NCBI RefSeq assembly: GCF_018332655.1
Contig: NZ_BOQL01000048.1
Span: 24,357 to 88,356, forward strand
Length of the DNA stretch: 64,000 nt
From: Actinoplanes auranticolor
GTDB lineage: Bacteria; Actinomycetota; Actinomycetes; Mycobacteriales; Micromonosporaceae
Direction of reading: 5' to 3'
Below the pieces are notes generated by a model, which worked only from the letters and a program-made list of their open reading frames with translations, was not told the origin of the DNA and made no database searches. The position numbers and the translations under genes are program-made. The first letter of the stretch is position 1, and every line of letters begins with the position of its first letter. Positions 56,450 to 64,000 of the stretch are shown here, one piece after another.

Positions 56450-57289
56450 ATGCTGGACGTCCACACCGGCCTGACCCGCTCGCTCATCGACGGCGCCGAG
56501 GTCGCCCACACCGATTCCGGCGGCGACGGCGAACCGCTGCTGCTCATCCACGGCGGCGGGCTCGCCGACTGGCTCACGCCACTGGCCGCGACACCCGAAC
56601 TGAAGGGCTACCGCGTGATTCGGATGGTCCGCGCCGGCTACACCGGTCGTCCGGTGCCGGCCGGGCTGACGGTGGCAGACCACGCCCGCCACGCCGCCAC
56701 CCTGCTGCGGCAACTGGACGCGGCGCCCGCCCACGTCGTCGCCCACTCGTCCGGCTCGGCGATCGCTCTCCAGCTCGCCGTGGACGATCCTTCCTCCGTC
56801 CGTACGGTCGCTCTCTGCGAACCACCGCTCGTGGACACCCTGGCCGACCCCGCCGATCGGGATGCCCTGCACGCAGCCTTCGGCCCGGTGCTGGGATCAG
56901 CGATGGCCGCGACCGCCCGGGGCGACCACGCGGCAGCCTTCGACGCCTTCATGGCGCTGGTGTGCGGGCCCGGCTACCGCGCTGTCCTGGACGGCGTGCT
57001 CGGGGCCGGCCCCGTCGACGACGCGGCGCGTCACAGCGGCGACTTCTTCACCGGTGAACTGCCGGCGGTCGGCACCTGGACGTTCGACCCGGCGGTCATC
57101 CGGCCGGTCCTGCTCATTCAGGGAGCCGACAGCCCGCCGCCGGTGCACCGGCTGATCGCCCACGTCGCCGGCCTGCTCCCGGAATCCTCGGTCGTCACCG
57201 TCGGGCACGCCGACCACCTGATGCCGCTGACCGCGCCGGCCGAGCTCGGCGACGTCGTCGCCCGTTTCTGCCGATCGCGCCGCCGGTGA
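56450..57289 (+). CDS. alpha/beta-fold hydrolase
   Basis: The 279-residue protein has L-L-L-I-H-G-G-G oxyanion segment, nucleophile S100 in V-V-A-H-S-S-G-S, acid strand L-L-I-Q-G-A-D-S, and catalytic His in V-G-H-A-D-H. It follows the VOC gene in the same operon, so the two probably act on one class of small molecules. GAAAGGA stands 8 nt before the ATG. Confidence 0.9.
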   Translation: MLDVHTGLTRSLIDGAEVAHTDSGGDGEPLLLIHGGGLADWLTPLAATPELKGYRVIRMVRAGYTGRPVPAGLTVADHARHAATLLRQLDAAPAHVVAHSSGSAIALQLAVDDPSSVRTVALCEPPLVDTLADPADRDALHAAFGPVLGSAMAATARGDHAAAFDAFMALVCGPGYRAVLDGVLGAGPVDDAARHSGDFFTGELPAVGTWTFDPAVIRPVLLIQGADSPPPVHRLIAHVAGLLPESSVVTVGHADHLMPLTAPAELGDVVARFCRSRRR

Positions 57290-57410
57290 CTGTGCCACCC
57301 GGCTTGTCTCCATGATTCATGCCAGGTCCCGACGGAAGCGGCATCCGGGCGCTTGCGGACGACGAACATGGCCTTTGTTGGCCGGCACCACCTACTCCCG
57401 GGAGTTCACC

Positions 57411-57959
57411 GTGAAGAAGACCGCTCTCATCGGCGCCCTGACCGCGACCGGTCTGGCGCTCACCGCGCTGGCCGCCACCCCGGCCGCCGCGGCCGCTGCC
57501 GACCCGATCCTGGCCGGCCAGCGTCAGGTCGTCATCAAGCCGATCCCCTCGTTCGAGTCGATCGTCGGGATCGACAGCAAGGGCCGGCTCAACCTGACCG
57601 ACGGCGAGCCCGCGTACGGTCTGTTCGTGCTCTCGCCGGTCGGCCAGAAGTTCCAGATCAAGACCGCGAAGCCGGGCGACGGCAAGAAGGCCGCCTGCAT
57701 CGGCATCCGGAGCAACGGCAGCAACCCGCTCACCGCGGTGGCGGCCACCTGCGACTCCCGCCGCGCCGGTCAGCTGTTCACGCTGGTCAAGCAGGCGAAG
57801 AAGGACAACGGCCGCGCGACGTACGGCATCCACAACGCCGGGGCGTTCCTGCAGTACTTCCCGCGCACCGGCCTGATCGCCGAGGAGCTGGGCGACTCGA
57901 ACCTGGCGACGACCTTCTCCTTCGTCGACAACGGCCCGGCCCCGAAGCTGCCGAAATGA
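57411..57959 (+). CDS. secreted protein of unknown function, 182 aa
   Basis: The 182-residue protein has a clear signal peptide (V-K-K-T-A-L-I-G-A-L...A-T-P-A-A-A-A-A-A-D, about 27 residues). The mature domain of about 155 residues has two Cys, probably paired, and repeated short strands that could form a beta-trefoil. No catalytic motif is seen. The GTG at 57411 follows GGGAG. It is solitary and convergent with the cobW-like gene. Confidence 0.7.
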   Translation: MKKTALIGALTATGLALTALAATPAAAAAADPILAGQRQVVIKPIPSFESIVGIDSKGRLNLTDGEPAYGLFVLSPVGQKFQIKTAKPGDGKKAACIGIRSNGSNPLTAVAATCDSRRAGQLFTLVKQAKKDNGRATYGIHNAGAFLQYFPRTGLIAEELGDSNLATTFSFVDNGPAPKLPK

Positions 57960-58061
57960 TCCACGCTTTGCGGCGGTGGCGGCGGGCCCGGCTGCACATG
58001 ACGAGCCGGGCGAGGACCCCGTGGCGCGGGGCCGGCAGGTGGGCGCCGAGGAACGCCGCGG

Positions 58062-59201
58062 TCAGCGTGAGCACGATGGTGCCGCCGACGGGTACGTTCT
58101 GGAGAACGGGTCCGGCAAGCTCCGCCAGGCCTCCTCGCCGCGGCAGAGTTCGTGGTCGGTGAGCAGGCAACTGGCCAGCGTGCGGTGCAGGCGTACGGGG
58201 TCCAGATCGACGCCGATGAAGGCCAGGTGCTGGTGCCGGTCGCCGTAGTACGGATCCCAGTCGACGGCGGCGGCCAGGCAGCGTTCGGCGCCGGCTCCGG
58301 CCCAGTGCTCACCGGGGACGTCGGCGAGCCATCCGCTGACCGGGCCCACGCTCAAGCCACCGGCGGACTCCCAGCTCAGGACCAGATCGGGGCGGGCGGC
58401 GAGCCAGAAGTGGCCGCGGGAGCGCACGACCTGACCAGTGATCTCGTCCAGCGCGTCATGCAGCCGCTCCGGATGGAAGGGCCGGCGGGCGTGGAACACG
58501 CAGGCGGTGACGCCGTGCTCGGCCACGGGCTCGTGGACCCCGACGGCGTGCCCGCGCAGGCCCCGGGTGAGTGGTGCCACGGGTTCGAGGCGGCCGGTGC
58601 TCGGCAGGCGTACGTCGTCCAGGCTCTGATGCTGTGACCACGGCGCGATCCGTTGCAGGAGAACGCGAAGCTGCTCGGCTTCCCACGCGTCGCCCTCGGG
58701 CTGTCCGGCCAGCAGGGCGGTGTCCGCCTGCTCCAGCTGCCGGGCCACCAGGTCGCCGATGCTGCGCCCGTCGGCGGGGCCGTGGTGCAGGCCGACCGCG
58801 CACAGGTCGGTCTCGTCGGTGAGGCCGTCCAGCGCGAGGTCGGCGGGCACGACGGTGATGACCTGCAAGGTGCCGGGGTGGCGCTGTGCCTGCCAGGCGG
58901 TGCGGATCTGGTCCGGCTCGAGCGATTCCGGCACGATGACGAGCCGGCCGGAGGCGTCGCCACCGGGTGCGACGGTGGCCAGGTCGGCGAGCAGGACGGC
59001 GGCCGGATCCTCGGCGGCCGGGATCTCCCCGCTGCCGTGCCGGGACAGCACTCCGGGTCGCGAGGTCTCGTAGTGCAGCAGCCGCAGCGTCGGATCACGG
59101 TCCAGCAGCGTCTGGGCCGCCTCGGCGGTCGCATGCGGCCAGAAGCCGCACACCATGACAACCGGTCTGCCGTACGGGGAACGGCCGTCGGCGATGCTCA
59201 T
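58062..59201 (-). CDS. CobW/COG0523-like protein without a Walker A motif
   Basis: The 379-residue protein aligns by eye with CobW-type metallochaperones mainly in its C-terminal domain (V-T-A-C-V-F-H-A-R-R-P-F-H-P-E-R-L-H-D-A-L, V-V-R-S-R-G-H-F-W-L-A-A-R-P, L-A-F-I-G-V-D-L-D). The N-terminal P-loop, normally GFLGAGKT, reads V-C-G-F-W-P-H-A-T-A-E, and the CxCC metal motif is absent, so GTP binding is doubtful. Its ATG overlaps the rpmF stop (ATGA), and both follow a Zur-type box. It probably belongs to the zinc-starvation response. Confidence 0.78.
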   Translation of the reverse strand: MSIADGRSPYGRPVVMVCGFWPHATAEAAQTLLDRDPTLRLLHYETSRPGVLSRHGSGEIPAAEDPAAVLLADLATVAPGGDASGRLVIVPESLEPDQIRTAWQAQRHPGTLQVITVVPADLALDGLTDETDLCAVGLHHGPADGRSIGDLVARQLEQADTALLAGQPEGDAWEAEQLRVLLQRIAPWSQHQSLDDVRLPSTGRLEPVAPLTRGLRGHAVGVHEPVAEHGVTACVFHARRPFHPERLHDALDEITGQVVRSRGHFWLAARPDLVLSWESAGGLSVGPVSGWLADVPGEHWAGAGAERCLAAAVDWDPYYGDRHQHLAFIGVDLDPVRLHRTLASCLLTDHELCRGEEAWRSLPDPFSRTYPSAAPSCSR

Positions 59202-59377
59202 CGGGACTCGATGACCTGGCGGCCACGGTAGAGGCCGCAGTGCACGCAGGCCCGGTGCGGGATGACCTTTTCGCGGCGCGGGCACGGGCAGTCGGCGAGG
59301 GCGGGCGCCGTGGCCTTCCACCGGGCACGGCGATGACGGGTGTTGGCGCGCGAGGTGCGCCGCTTGGGAACAGCCAT
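59198..59377 (-). CDS. rpmF: 50S ribosomal protein L32, zinc-regulated paralogue context
   Basis: The 59-residue protein starts M-A-V-P-K-R-R-T-S-R-A-N-T-R-H-R-R-A-R-W-K, diagnostic of L32, and has C30-P-C32 and C44-V-H-C47. Four Cys are therefore kept, but with a C-x-C first pair instead of CxxC, so zinc binding may be altered. It is the first gene of a two-gene operon with cobW. Actinobacterial alternative ribosomal proteins are commonly made under zinc limitation from Zur-controlled promoters. Confidence 0.93.
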   Translation of the reverse strand: MAVPKRRTSRANTRHRRARWKATAPALADCPCPRREKVIPHRACVHCGLYRGRQVIESR

Positions 59378-59390
59378 GCCGCCATCTTGT

Positions 59391-59410
59391 TGGAAGCGGT
59401 TTTCATTGTA
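59391..59410 (-). promoter_or_regulatory. Zur box TGAAAAC-C-GCTTCCA overlapping -10 TACAAT
   Basis: On the minus strand TACAAT (59405-59410) runs directly into a 7-1-7 imperfect palindrome TGAAAACCGCTTCCA (59391-59405), close to the actinobacterial Zur consensus TGAAAATGATTTTCA. It lies 13 bp before the rpmF ATG. Zur-Zn bound here would block RNA polymerase. Confidence 0.7.
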
Positions 59411-59523
59411 AAGTCATCCGCGGGGCCGCCGGGGAAGATCCGACCGGTTCGTCATGGTTGTCCGTCCACCCTGGACGGCTAGGCTGAGGCCGTCCCGGAT
59501 CGACCGCATCCCCGGAGCCGACG

Positions 59524-60333
59524 ATGACCGATGCCCTGCCCGGTGCCGAGTTCGACGCCGGCGTCCCGCATTCCGCCCGGGTCTGGAACTACTGGCTGGG
59601 CGGCAAGGACAACTTCGCGTCCGATCGCGCGGTCGGTGACCAGTTCGCGCAGCTGTATCCGGACATCACGGTCGTGGCCCGCTCGTCGCGGGCGTTCCTC
59701 AAGCGGGCCGTCACCTACCTGGCCGCCGAGGAGGGCATCCGCCAGTTCCTCGACATCGGCACGGGCATGCCGACCGCCGAGAACACGCACCAGGTGGCCC
59801 GGGCCGCCGCGCCGGAGTCGCGGATCGTCTACGTCGACAACGATCCCCTCGTGCTGACGCACGCCCGCACCCTGCTGACCGGCACGCCGCAGGGTGCCAT
59901 CGAGTACGTCGACGCCGACCTGAACGACCCGGCGACGATCCTGCGAGCGGCCGGCCGCACCACGCTCGACCTCTCCCGGCCGACCGGGCTGATCCTGATG
60001 AACATCCTCGGCCACGTGGGCGACCTGGACCGCGCCGTCGCCATCGTCGGGCAGCTCATGGACGCCCTGCCGCCGGGCAGCCACCTGGTGACCGCCGACG
60101 GCACCGACGTCGTCGACGGACCCGCCTTCTCCGCGGCGATCGACGTGTGGAACGCCAACGCCCCGCTGGCGTACCACTTGCGGCACCCCGACCAGCTCGC
60201 CCGGTTCCTGACCGGGCTGACCGTCGTGGAGCCCGGCCTCGTCCCGTGCTCGCAGTGGCGCCCGTCGCCGGGAGCCACGCCCGAGGACCTCCGCGTGGTC
60301 GACGAATACGGCGCGGTCGCCGTCAAGCCGTAA
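59524..60333 (+). CDS. SAM-dependent methyltransferase, DUF574 family
   Basis: The 269-residue protein has the actinomycete DUF574 pattern: H-S-A-R-V-W-N-Y-W-L-G-G-K-D-N-F, F-L-D-I-G-T-G-M-P-T (SAM-binding loop), V-Y-V-D-N-D-P-L-V-L and D-L-x-x-P-x-G-L-I-L-M. These small-molecule methyltransferases are very abundant in streptomycetes and Actinoplanes, with mostly unknown substrates. GGAG precedes the ATG. Confidence 0.92.
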   Translation: MTDALPGAEFDAGVPHSARVWNYWLGGKDNFASDRAVGDQFAQLYPDITVVARSSRAFLKRAVTYLAAEEGIRQFLDIGTGMPTAENTHQVARAAAPESRIVYVDNDPLVLTHARTLLTGTPQGAIEYVDADLNDPATILRAAGRTTLDLSRPTGLILMNILGHVGDLDRAVAIVGQLMDALPPGSHLVTADGTDVVDGPAFSAAIDVWNANAPLAYHLRHPDQLARFLTGLTVVEPGLVPCSQWRPSPGATPEDLRVVDEYGAVAVKP

Positions 60334-60446
60334 GGGATCGGCCGGCCCTCGCACAATGGCATGGCGAGGATTCTGATTCCGTAGAACGAAAAGCGTTATG
60401 CCGGCGCCATATCGGAAGTCGCCAACGGCGAATTCGGCCTTACGGC

Positions 60447-60488
60447 TTGACAGTCATCGATATGCCGCTCAGGCTGGGAGCGCTCCCA
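60447..60488 (+). promoter_or_regulatory. promoter TTGACA with CebR/CelR operator TGGGAGCGCTCCCA
   Basis: A consensus -35 TTGACA (60447-60452) is followed at 17 bp by a weak -10 (CAGGCT, 60470-60475). Directly abutting it is the perfect 14-bp palindrome TGGGAGCGCTCCCA (60475-60488), the established binding site of the LacI-family cello-oligosaccharide repressors CebR/CelR in actinobacteria. This places the xylanase operon in the cellulose regulon. No CebR gene is in the window. Confidence 0.85.
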
Positions 60489-60522
60489 GTATGGCTGTCT
60501 TTTCCCTTTCGAGGAGTCACGG

Positions 60523-62232
60523 ATGCGGAAACTCAGGCCGGCCCATGCCCTGGTGCCGGCCGGTGCCGTCCTGCTGGCCTCCGCCGCGGTCGCGGTGGCG
60601 TTGCCGGCCGGGGCCACGGCCGCCGGTTGTGCGGTGAACTACACGGTCTCGTCGCAGTGGCAGGGTGGTTTCGGCGCCGAGGTCGCGATCACCAATCTCG
60701 GTGACCCCCTCACCGGCTGGGCGCTGACCTGGTCCTACGCTGCCGGCCAGACGGTCACCCAGGCCTGGAACACGACGCTGACCCAGGGCGGCGCCGCGGT
60801 CACGGCCCGGAACGTCAGCTACAACGGCTCCCTCGCCACCAACGGCACGGTCTCGTTCGGCTTCAACGCGTCGTCGACCGGCAGCAACCCGGCCCCGACC
60901 GCCTTCGCCCTCAACGGCGTGACCTGCACCGGCGGGACGGTGCCGACCACCGCACCGACCACGCCGACCACGACCGCGCCTGCCACCGCGCCCGACATCA
61001 CGGTGAACGGCGCCACCAAGTACCAGACGATCGACGGGTTCGGGGCTGCCGTATCGATCTGGGGCGGCGCGTGGTCCACCACCGAGACGCAGACGCTGGT
61101 CGGCACGGGTGCCGGCCAGCTCGGCCTGTCGATTGTGCGGACCGGCGTCTCGCCCGTCTCCAGCGAATGGCCGGCGCAGGTCAACGCCTTGAAGACGGCG
61201 AAGTCGTACGGGTCCAACGTGAAGATCCTCGCCTCGCCGTGGACCGCACCGGCGGCGTGGAAGACGAACAACAGCCGGGTCAACGGCGGCAAGCTGAAGA
61301 CCGACTACTACGACGACTATGCCAACCATCTCAACAGCTACGTCCAGTACATGAAGAACCAGGGCGTGGCGATCGACGTCACCTCGGTGCAGAACGAGCC
61401 GGACTGGCACCCGGACTACGACTCGATGGACTGGACCGGCACCGAACTGCGGAACTTCGTCCGCGACCACGGCGCCAAGGTGCAGAACACCAAGCTGATG
61501 GTGGCCGAAGCGGTGAACCTGAACTACGGCTACACCGATCCGACCCTCAACGACGCGAGTGCCCGCAACACCGTCGGCTACATCGGCGGGCACCTCTACG
61601 GCACCGAGGACGCGGGCCGGCTGAAGCCGTACCCGCTGGCCGCGCAGTACAACAAACCGGTGTGGATGACCGAATGGAACTTCCACGAGGCCGACGGGAA
61701 CGGCTCCAATATCTGGGGCAACCCCGGTAATCAGGCGGTGTGGAACGAAACGCTCGACGACATCATGCGTACGGTGCACAAGTCGATGGAATCGAACTGG
61801 AGCGCCTACATCTGGTGGTACGGCAAGCGTTACTACTCCTTCATCGGTGACGGGGAATCGGCCTACGGCACCACCGCCGGAACGCCGCTGAAGCGCGGAT
61901 ACGCATTCTCGCAGTACGCCAAGTACGTGCGCCCCGGCCACCAACGGGTCGCCCTGACGAAGAGCGCCAAGGCCACGCCGCTGGAAGTGACCGCCTATCA
62001 GGGTGACGGGAAGACCACGCTGGTCGTCCTCAACCGCTCGAGCAGCGCGGTCACCAACGCTGTGCTGCAGGCCCCGCAGACCATCTCCCGGGCCGAGCAC
62101 TACGTCACCTCGCAGAACGCCAACGCGGCCGGCCAGCCGACCAGCCTGAACGGGGGACAGGTCACGGTCAGCGTGCCCGCTCGCAGCATCTCCACCGTCG
62201 TGTTGACCCATCCCTCAGGAGTGACCCAGTGA
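60523..62232 (+). CDS. secreted CBM2 - GH30 xylanase (glucuronoxylanase type)
   Basis: The 569-residue protein has a signal peptide (about 1-34), a CBM2 cellulose/xylan-binding module (35-140, with C-A-V-N-Y-T-V-S-S-Q-W-Q-G-G-F and the aromatic Trp platform), and a Thr/Pro linker. The GH30 domain begins I-D-G-F-G-A-A, has acid/base E292 in V-Q-N-E-P-D-W and nucleophile E384 in W-M-T-E-W-N-F, followed by a beta-sandwich side domain. The sequence style is GH30 subfamily 8, which cleaves glucuronoxylan. It overlaps the next gene by 4 bp. Confidence 0.9.
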   Translation: MRKLRPAHALVPAGAVLLASAAVAVALPAGATAAGCAVNYTVSSQWQGGFGAEVAITNLGDPLTGWALTWSYAAGQTVTQAWNTTLTQGGAAVTARNVSYNGSLATNGTVSFGFNASSTGSNPAPTAFALNGVTCTGGTVPTTAPTTPTTTAPATAPDITVNGATKYQTIDGFGAAVSIWGGAWSTTETQTLVGTGAGQLGLSIVRTGVSPVSSEWPAQVNALKTAKSYGSNVKILASPWTAPAAWKTNNSRVNGGKLKTDYYDDYANHLNSYVQYMKNQGVAIDVTSVQNEPDWHPDYDSMDWTGTELRNFVRDHGAKVQNTKLMVAEAVNLNYGYTDPTLNDASARNTVGYIGGHLYGTEDAGRLKPYPLAAQYNKPVWMTEWNFHEADGNGSNIWGNPGNQAVWNETLDDIMRTVHKSMESNWSAYIWWYGKRYYSFIGDGESAYGTTAGTPLKRGYAFSQYAKYVRPGHQRVALTKSAKATPLEVTAYQGDGKTTLVVLNRSSSAVTNAVLQAPQTISRAEHYVTSQNANAAGQPTSLNGGQVTVSVPARSISTVVLTHPSGVTQ

Positions 62233-63620
62233 CCAGATCCAGATCGATCAGTGTCGGCCTGGCCTCGGCCGGCGTCGCCTTGCTCGCGTCGGCGGCGGTT
62301 GCCGTGGCGGTGCCGGCGGGTGCCGCGGCGGCGGGCTGCTCGGTGAACTACGCCGTGTCGTCGCAGTGGCAGGGCGGGTTCGGCGCCACCGTGTCGATCA
62401 CCAACCTGGGTGACCCGCTGACCGGCTGGACGCTGACGTGGTCGTACGGCGCCGGGCAGACGGTGACGCAGGCGTGGAACACCACCCTGACGCAGAGCGG
62501 CTCGGCGGTGACCGCGACGAACGCGAGCTACAACGGCTCGCTGGGGACCAACGGCTCGGTGTCGTTCGGCTTCAACGGCTCGTGGACGGGCAGCAACCCG
62601 GCCCCGACCACCTTCGCGGTCAACGGGGTGACCTGTAACGGAGGGACCGTCCCCAGCTCGCCGGTCACCACACCGCCGACGTCACCGTCCGCGTCACCCT
62701 CGGCGCCGAGCCCCACGTGCACTCTTCCGTCGAGCTACCGCTGGACGTCCTCGGGCCCGCTGGCCAACCCCCGGTCGGGCTGGGTCTCGCTGAAGGACTT
62801 CACCAACGTCGTCTACAACGGCAAGCACCTGGTCTACGCGTCCAACGTGTCCGGCTCGACGTACGGCTCGATGAACTTCGGCCTCTTCACCGACTGGTCC
62901 GAGATGGCCTCGGCCAGCCAGAACGCGATGAACCAGGGCACCGTGGCGCCCACGCTGCTGTACTTCGCCCCGAAGAACATCTGGGTGCTGGCGTACCAGT
63001 GGGGTCCGACCTCGTTCAGCTACAAGACGTCGACCGACCCGACCAACGCCAACGGCTGGTCGTCGGTGCAGACGCTGTTCACCGGGACGATCGCCGATGC
63101 TCCGTACGGCGTGATCGACCAGACGCTCATCGGTGACGACCAGAACATGTACCTGTTCTTCGCCGGCGACAACGGCAAGATCTACCGGGCCAGCATGCCG
63201 ATCGGCAACTTCCCGGGCAGCTTCGGCGCCTCGTACACCACGATCATGAGCGACACCAGGGAGAACCTGTTCGAGGGCGTCGAGGTCTACAAGGTCAAGG
63301 GCCAGAACCAGTACCTGATGATCGTCGAGGCGATCGGCAGCCAGGGACGCTACTTCCGCTCCTTCACGGCCACCAGCCTCAACGGTACGTGGACGCCGCA
63401 GGCCGCCACCGAGAGCAACCCGTTCGCGGGCAAGGCCAACAGCGGTGCCACCTGGACCAACGACATCAGCCACGGTGACCTGGTCCGCCACAACCCCGAC
63501 CAGACCAAGACCATCGATCCGTGCAACCTGCAACTGCTCTACCAGGGCAAGGACCCCAACGCCGGCGGCGCCTACGACCAGCTGCCGTGGCGGCCGGGCC
63601 TGCTCACCCTGCGGCGCTGA
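62229..63620 (+). CDS. secreted CBM2 - GH62 alpha-L-arabinofuranosidase
   Basis: The 463-residue protein has a signal peptide (about 1-35), a CBM2 module almost duplicate of that in the preceding gene, a Ser/Pro/Thr linker and a GH62 five-bladed propeller: Y-R-W-T-S-S-G-P-L-A-N-P-R-S-G-W-V-S-L-K-D-F-T-N-V-V-Y-N-G-K-H-L-V-Y-A-S, D-Q-T-L-I-G-D-D and F-E-G-V-E-V-Y-K. It removes arabinose side chains from arabinoxylan, aiding the GH30 enzyme. The GTG start overlaps the GH30 stop by 4 bp. Confidence 0.92.
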   Translation: MTRSRSISVGLASAGVALLASAAVAVAVPAGAAAAGCSVNYAVSSQWQGGFGATVSITNLGDPLTGWTLTWSYGAGQTVTQAWNTTLTQSGSAVTATNASYNGSLGTNGSVSFGFNGSWTGSNPAPTTFAVNGVTCNGGTVPSSPVTTPPTSPSASPSAPSPTCTLPSSYRWTSSGPLANPRSGWVSLKDFTNVVYNGKHLVYASNVSGSTYGSMNFGLFTDWSEMASASQNAMNQGTVAPTLLYFAPKNIWVLAYQWGPTSFSYKTSTDPTNANGWSSVQTLFTGTIADAPYGVIDQTLIGDDQNMYLFFAGDNGKIYRASMPIGNFPGSFGASYTTIMSDTRENLFEGVEVYKVKGQNQYLMIVEAIGSQGRYFRSFTATSLNGTWTPQAATESNPFAGKANSGATWTNDISHGDLVRHNPDQTKTIDPCNLQLLYQGKDPNAGGAYDQLPWRPGLLTLRR

Positions 63621-63625
63621 CAACT

Positions 63626-63658
63626 CCGGCGGGCCCGGTCCAGGACCGGGCCCGCCGG
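63626..63658 (+). terminator. strong hairpin terminator of the xylanolytic operon
   Basis: A 16-bp perfect stem with arms CCGGCGGGCCCGGTCC and GGACCGGGCCCGCCGG around a single A lies 6 bp after the GH62 stop. No T-run follows, which is common for high-GC actinomycete terminators. Confidence 0.8.
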
Positions 63659-63660
63659 CG

Positions 63661-63774
63661 TCAGAACGAGCGCGACGGTACGGGCTCACGCAGCAGGAAG
63701 TCACGCTCCAGGTCGAAGCCGAGCACCTTGGCCGTCACGAACTGGGCGACCTTGCGAGCGTCACTGTGCGCGCA
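63661..63774 (-). pseudogene. 3' remnant of an unidentified gene
   Basis: A minus-strand frame ending at a TGA (63661-63663) encodes about 37 residues with typical actinomycete codon use (C-A-H-S-D-A-R-K-V-A-Q-F-V-T-A-K-V-L-G-F-D-L-E-R-D-F-L-L-R-E-P-V-P-S-R-S-F). Upstream the coding signature fades before the terminator and no start codon is found. I do not recognise the parent family. Confidence 0.4.
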
Positions 63775-63828
63775 AATAGCCGCGGTCGATCGGTGCGGAT
63801 CCGGGGGATGGCACTGTGCTGGAAACGC

Positions 63829-63866
63829 CGAACGGCGGCCCGCTGAATCAGTCGGGCCGCCGTTCG
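63829..63866 (-). terminator. terminator downstream of the cold-shock gene
   Basis: A perfect 14-bp stem (63829-63842 with 63853-63866, core GAACGGCGGCCCG/CGGGCCGCCGTTC) encloses a 10-nt loop. It lies 11 bp after the cold-shock gene's stop on the minus strand and may act in both directions. Confidence 0.8.
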
Positions 63867-63877
63867 CAGTACGTGGA

Positions 63878-64000
63878 TCAGAGCGGGCGGATGTTCTCCG
63901 CCTGCAGGCCCTTCTGGCCCTGGGTGATGTCGAACTCGACCTTCTGGTTCTCGTCGAGGCTGCGGTAGCCGCTCGTCGAGATCGCGGAGAAGTGGGCGAA
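63878..64000 (-). CDS. cold-shock protein, C-terminal part (partial)
   Basis: The 40 visible residues, F-A-H-F-S-A-I-S-T-S-G-Y-R-S-L-D-E-N-Q-K-V-E-F-D-I-T-Q-G-Q-K-G-L-Q-A-E-N-I-R-P-L, are the second half of a CspA-type RNA chaperone, including the RNP-2-like F-A-H-F motif. The start lies beyond the window end. A strong terminator follows. Confidence 0.95.
   Translation of the reverse strand, partial: FAHFSAISTSGYRSLDENQKVEFDITQGQKGLQAENIRPL

Overview
The window is high-GC DNA with strong third-position G/C, GTG and TTG starts, leaderless-type promoters and actinobacterial gene families (SARP/AfsR regulator, ECF sigma factors, DUF574 methyltransferase, CGNR protein, two MmyB-type XRE regulators). 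It reads as the chromosome of a filamentous actinomycete, most likely Micromonosporaceae/Actinoplanes-like. That assignment is an inference from gene content. No rRNA, IS element, phage structural gene or CRISPR array is visible.

Layout. 1-6.2 kb: the end of an ECF sigma gene, an alpha/beta hydrolase, a decayed RBBP9-like hydrolase, a cytoplasmic-looking metzincin-type protein, and a divergent oxidoreductase/XRE pair. 6.2-15 kb: a membrane hydrolase, a TetR/DUF418 divergent pair, an ArsR-SRPBCC operon, a zinc dehydrogenase and a PEP-mutase-like protein. 15.25-17.08 kb: an array of 11 same-strand tRNA genes with unusual features, structured spacers and one embedded ORF. 17.2-19.7 kb: an ECF sigma/anti-sigma-like pair and an FtsX-domain lipoprotein. 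20.1-27 kb: a SARP-NB-ARC-TPR regulator, then a SLOG-fold protein divergent from a large TIR-transmembrane-coiled-coil-WD40 protein. 27-43.9 kb: stress and regulatory genes (ECF42 with its YCII partner, Crp, AlkD, AraC/GyrI, TAP-like secreted peptidase, TetR, LAL-type LuxR, LysR, XRE/SDR), including two apparent pseudoenzymes. 44-51.5 kb: P450-ferredoxin operon, DUF1996 protein, PIG-V-like mannosyltransferase and a secreted M4 metallopeptidase. 51.5-59.4 kb: HNH, CGNR, PNPOx and ThuA proteins, a TetR-controlled VOC/hydrolase operon, and a Zur-boxed rpmF-cobW operon. 59.5-64 kb: a DUF574 methyltransferase, an arabinoxylan-degrading operon (CBM2-GH30 and CBM2-GH62) behind a perfect CebR-type operator, and the end of a cold-shock gene.

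The most notable features are the tRNA array, the SLOG/TIR divergent pair, well-defined operators (two tandem 16-bp TetR-type palindromes, a perfect Crp-type palindrome touching its start codon, CebR and Zur boxes), a recurrent promoter architecture (TANNNT exactly 6 nt before the start codon) and several genes that survive only as internally deleted or frameshifted remnants. Function calls come from reading protein motifs. No database search was run.
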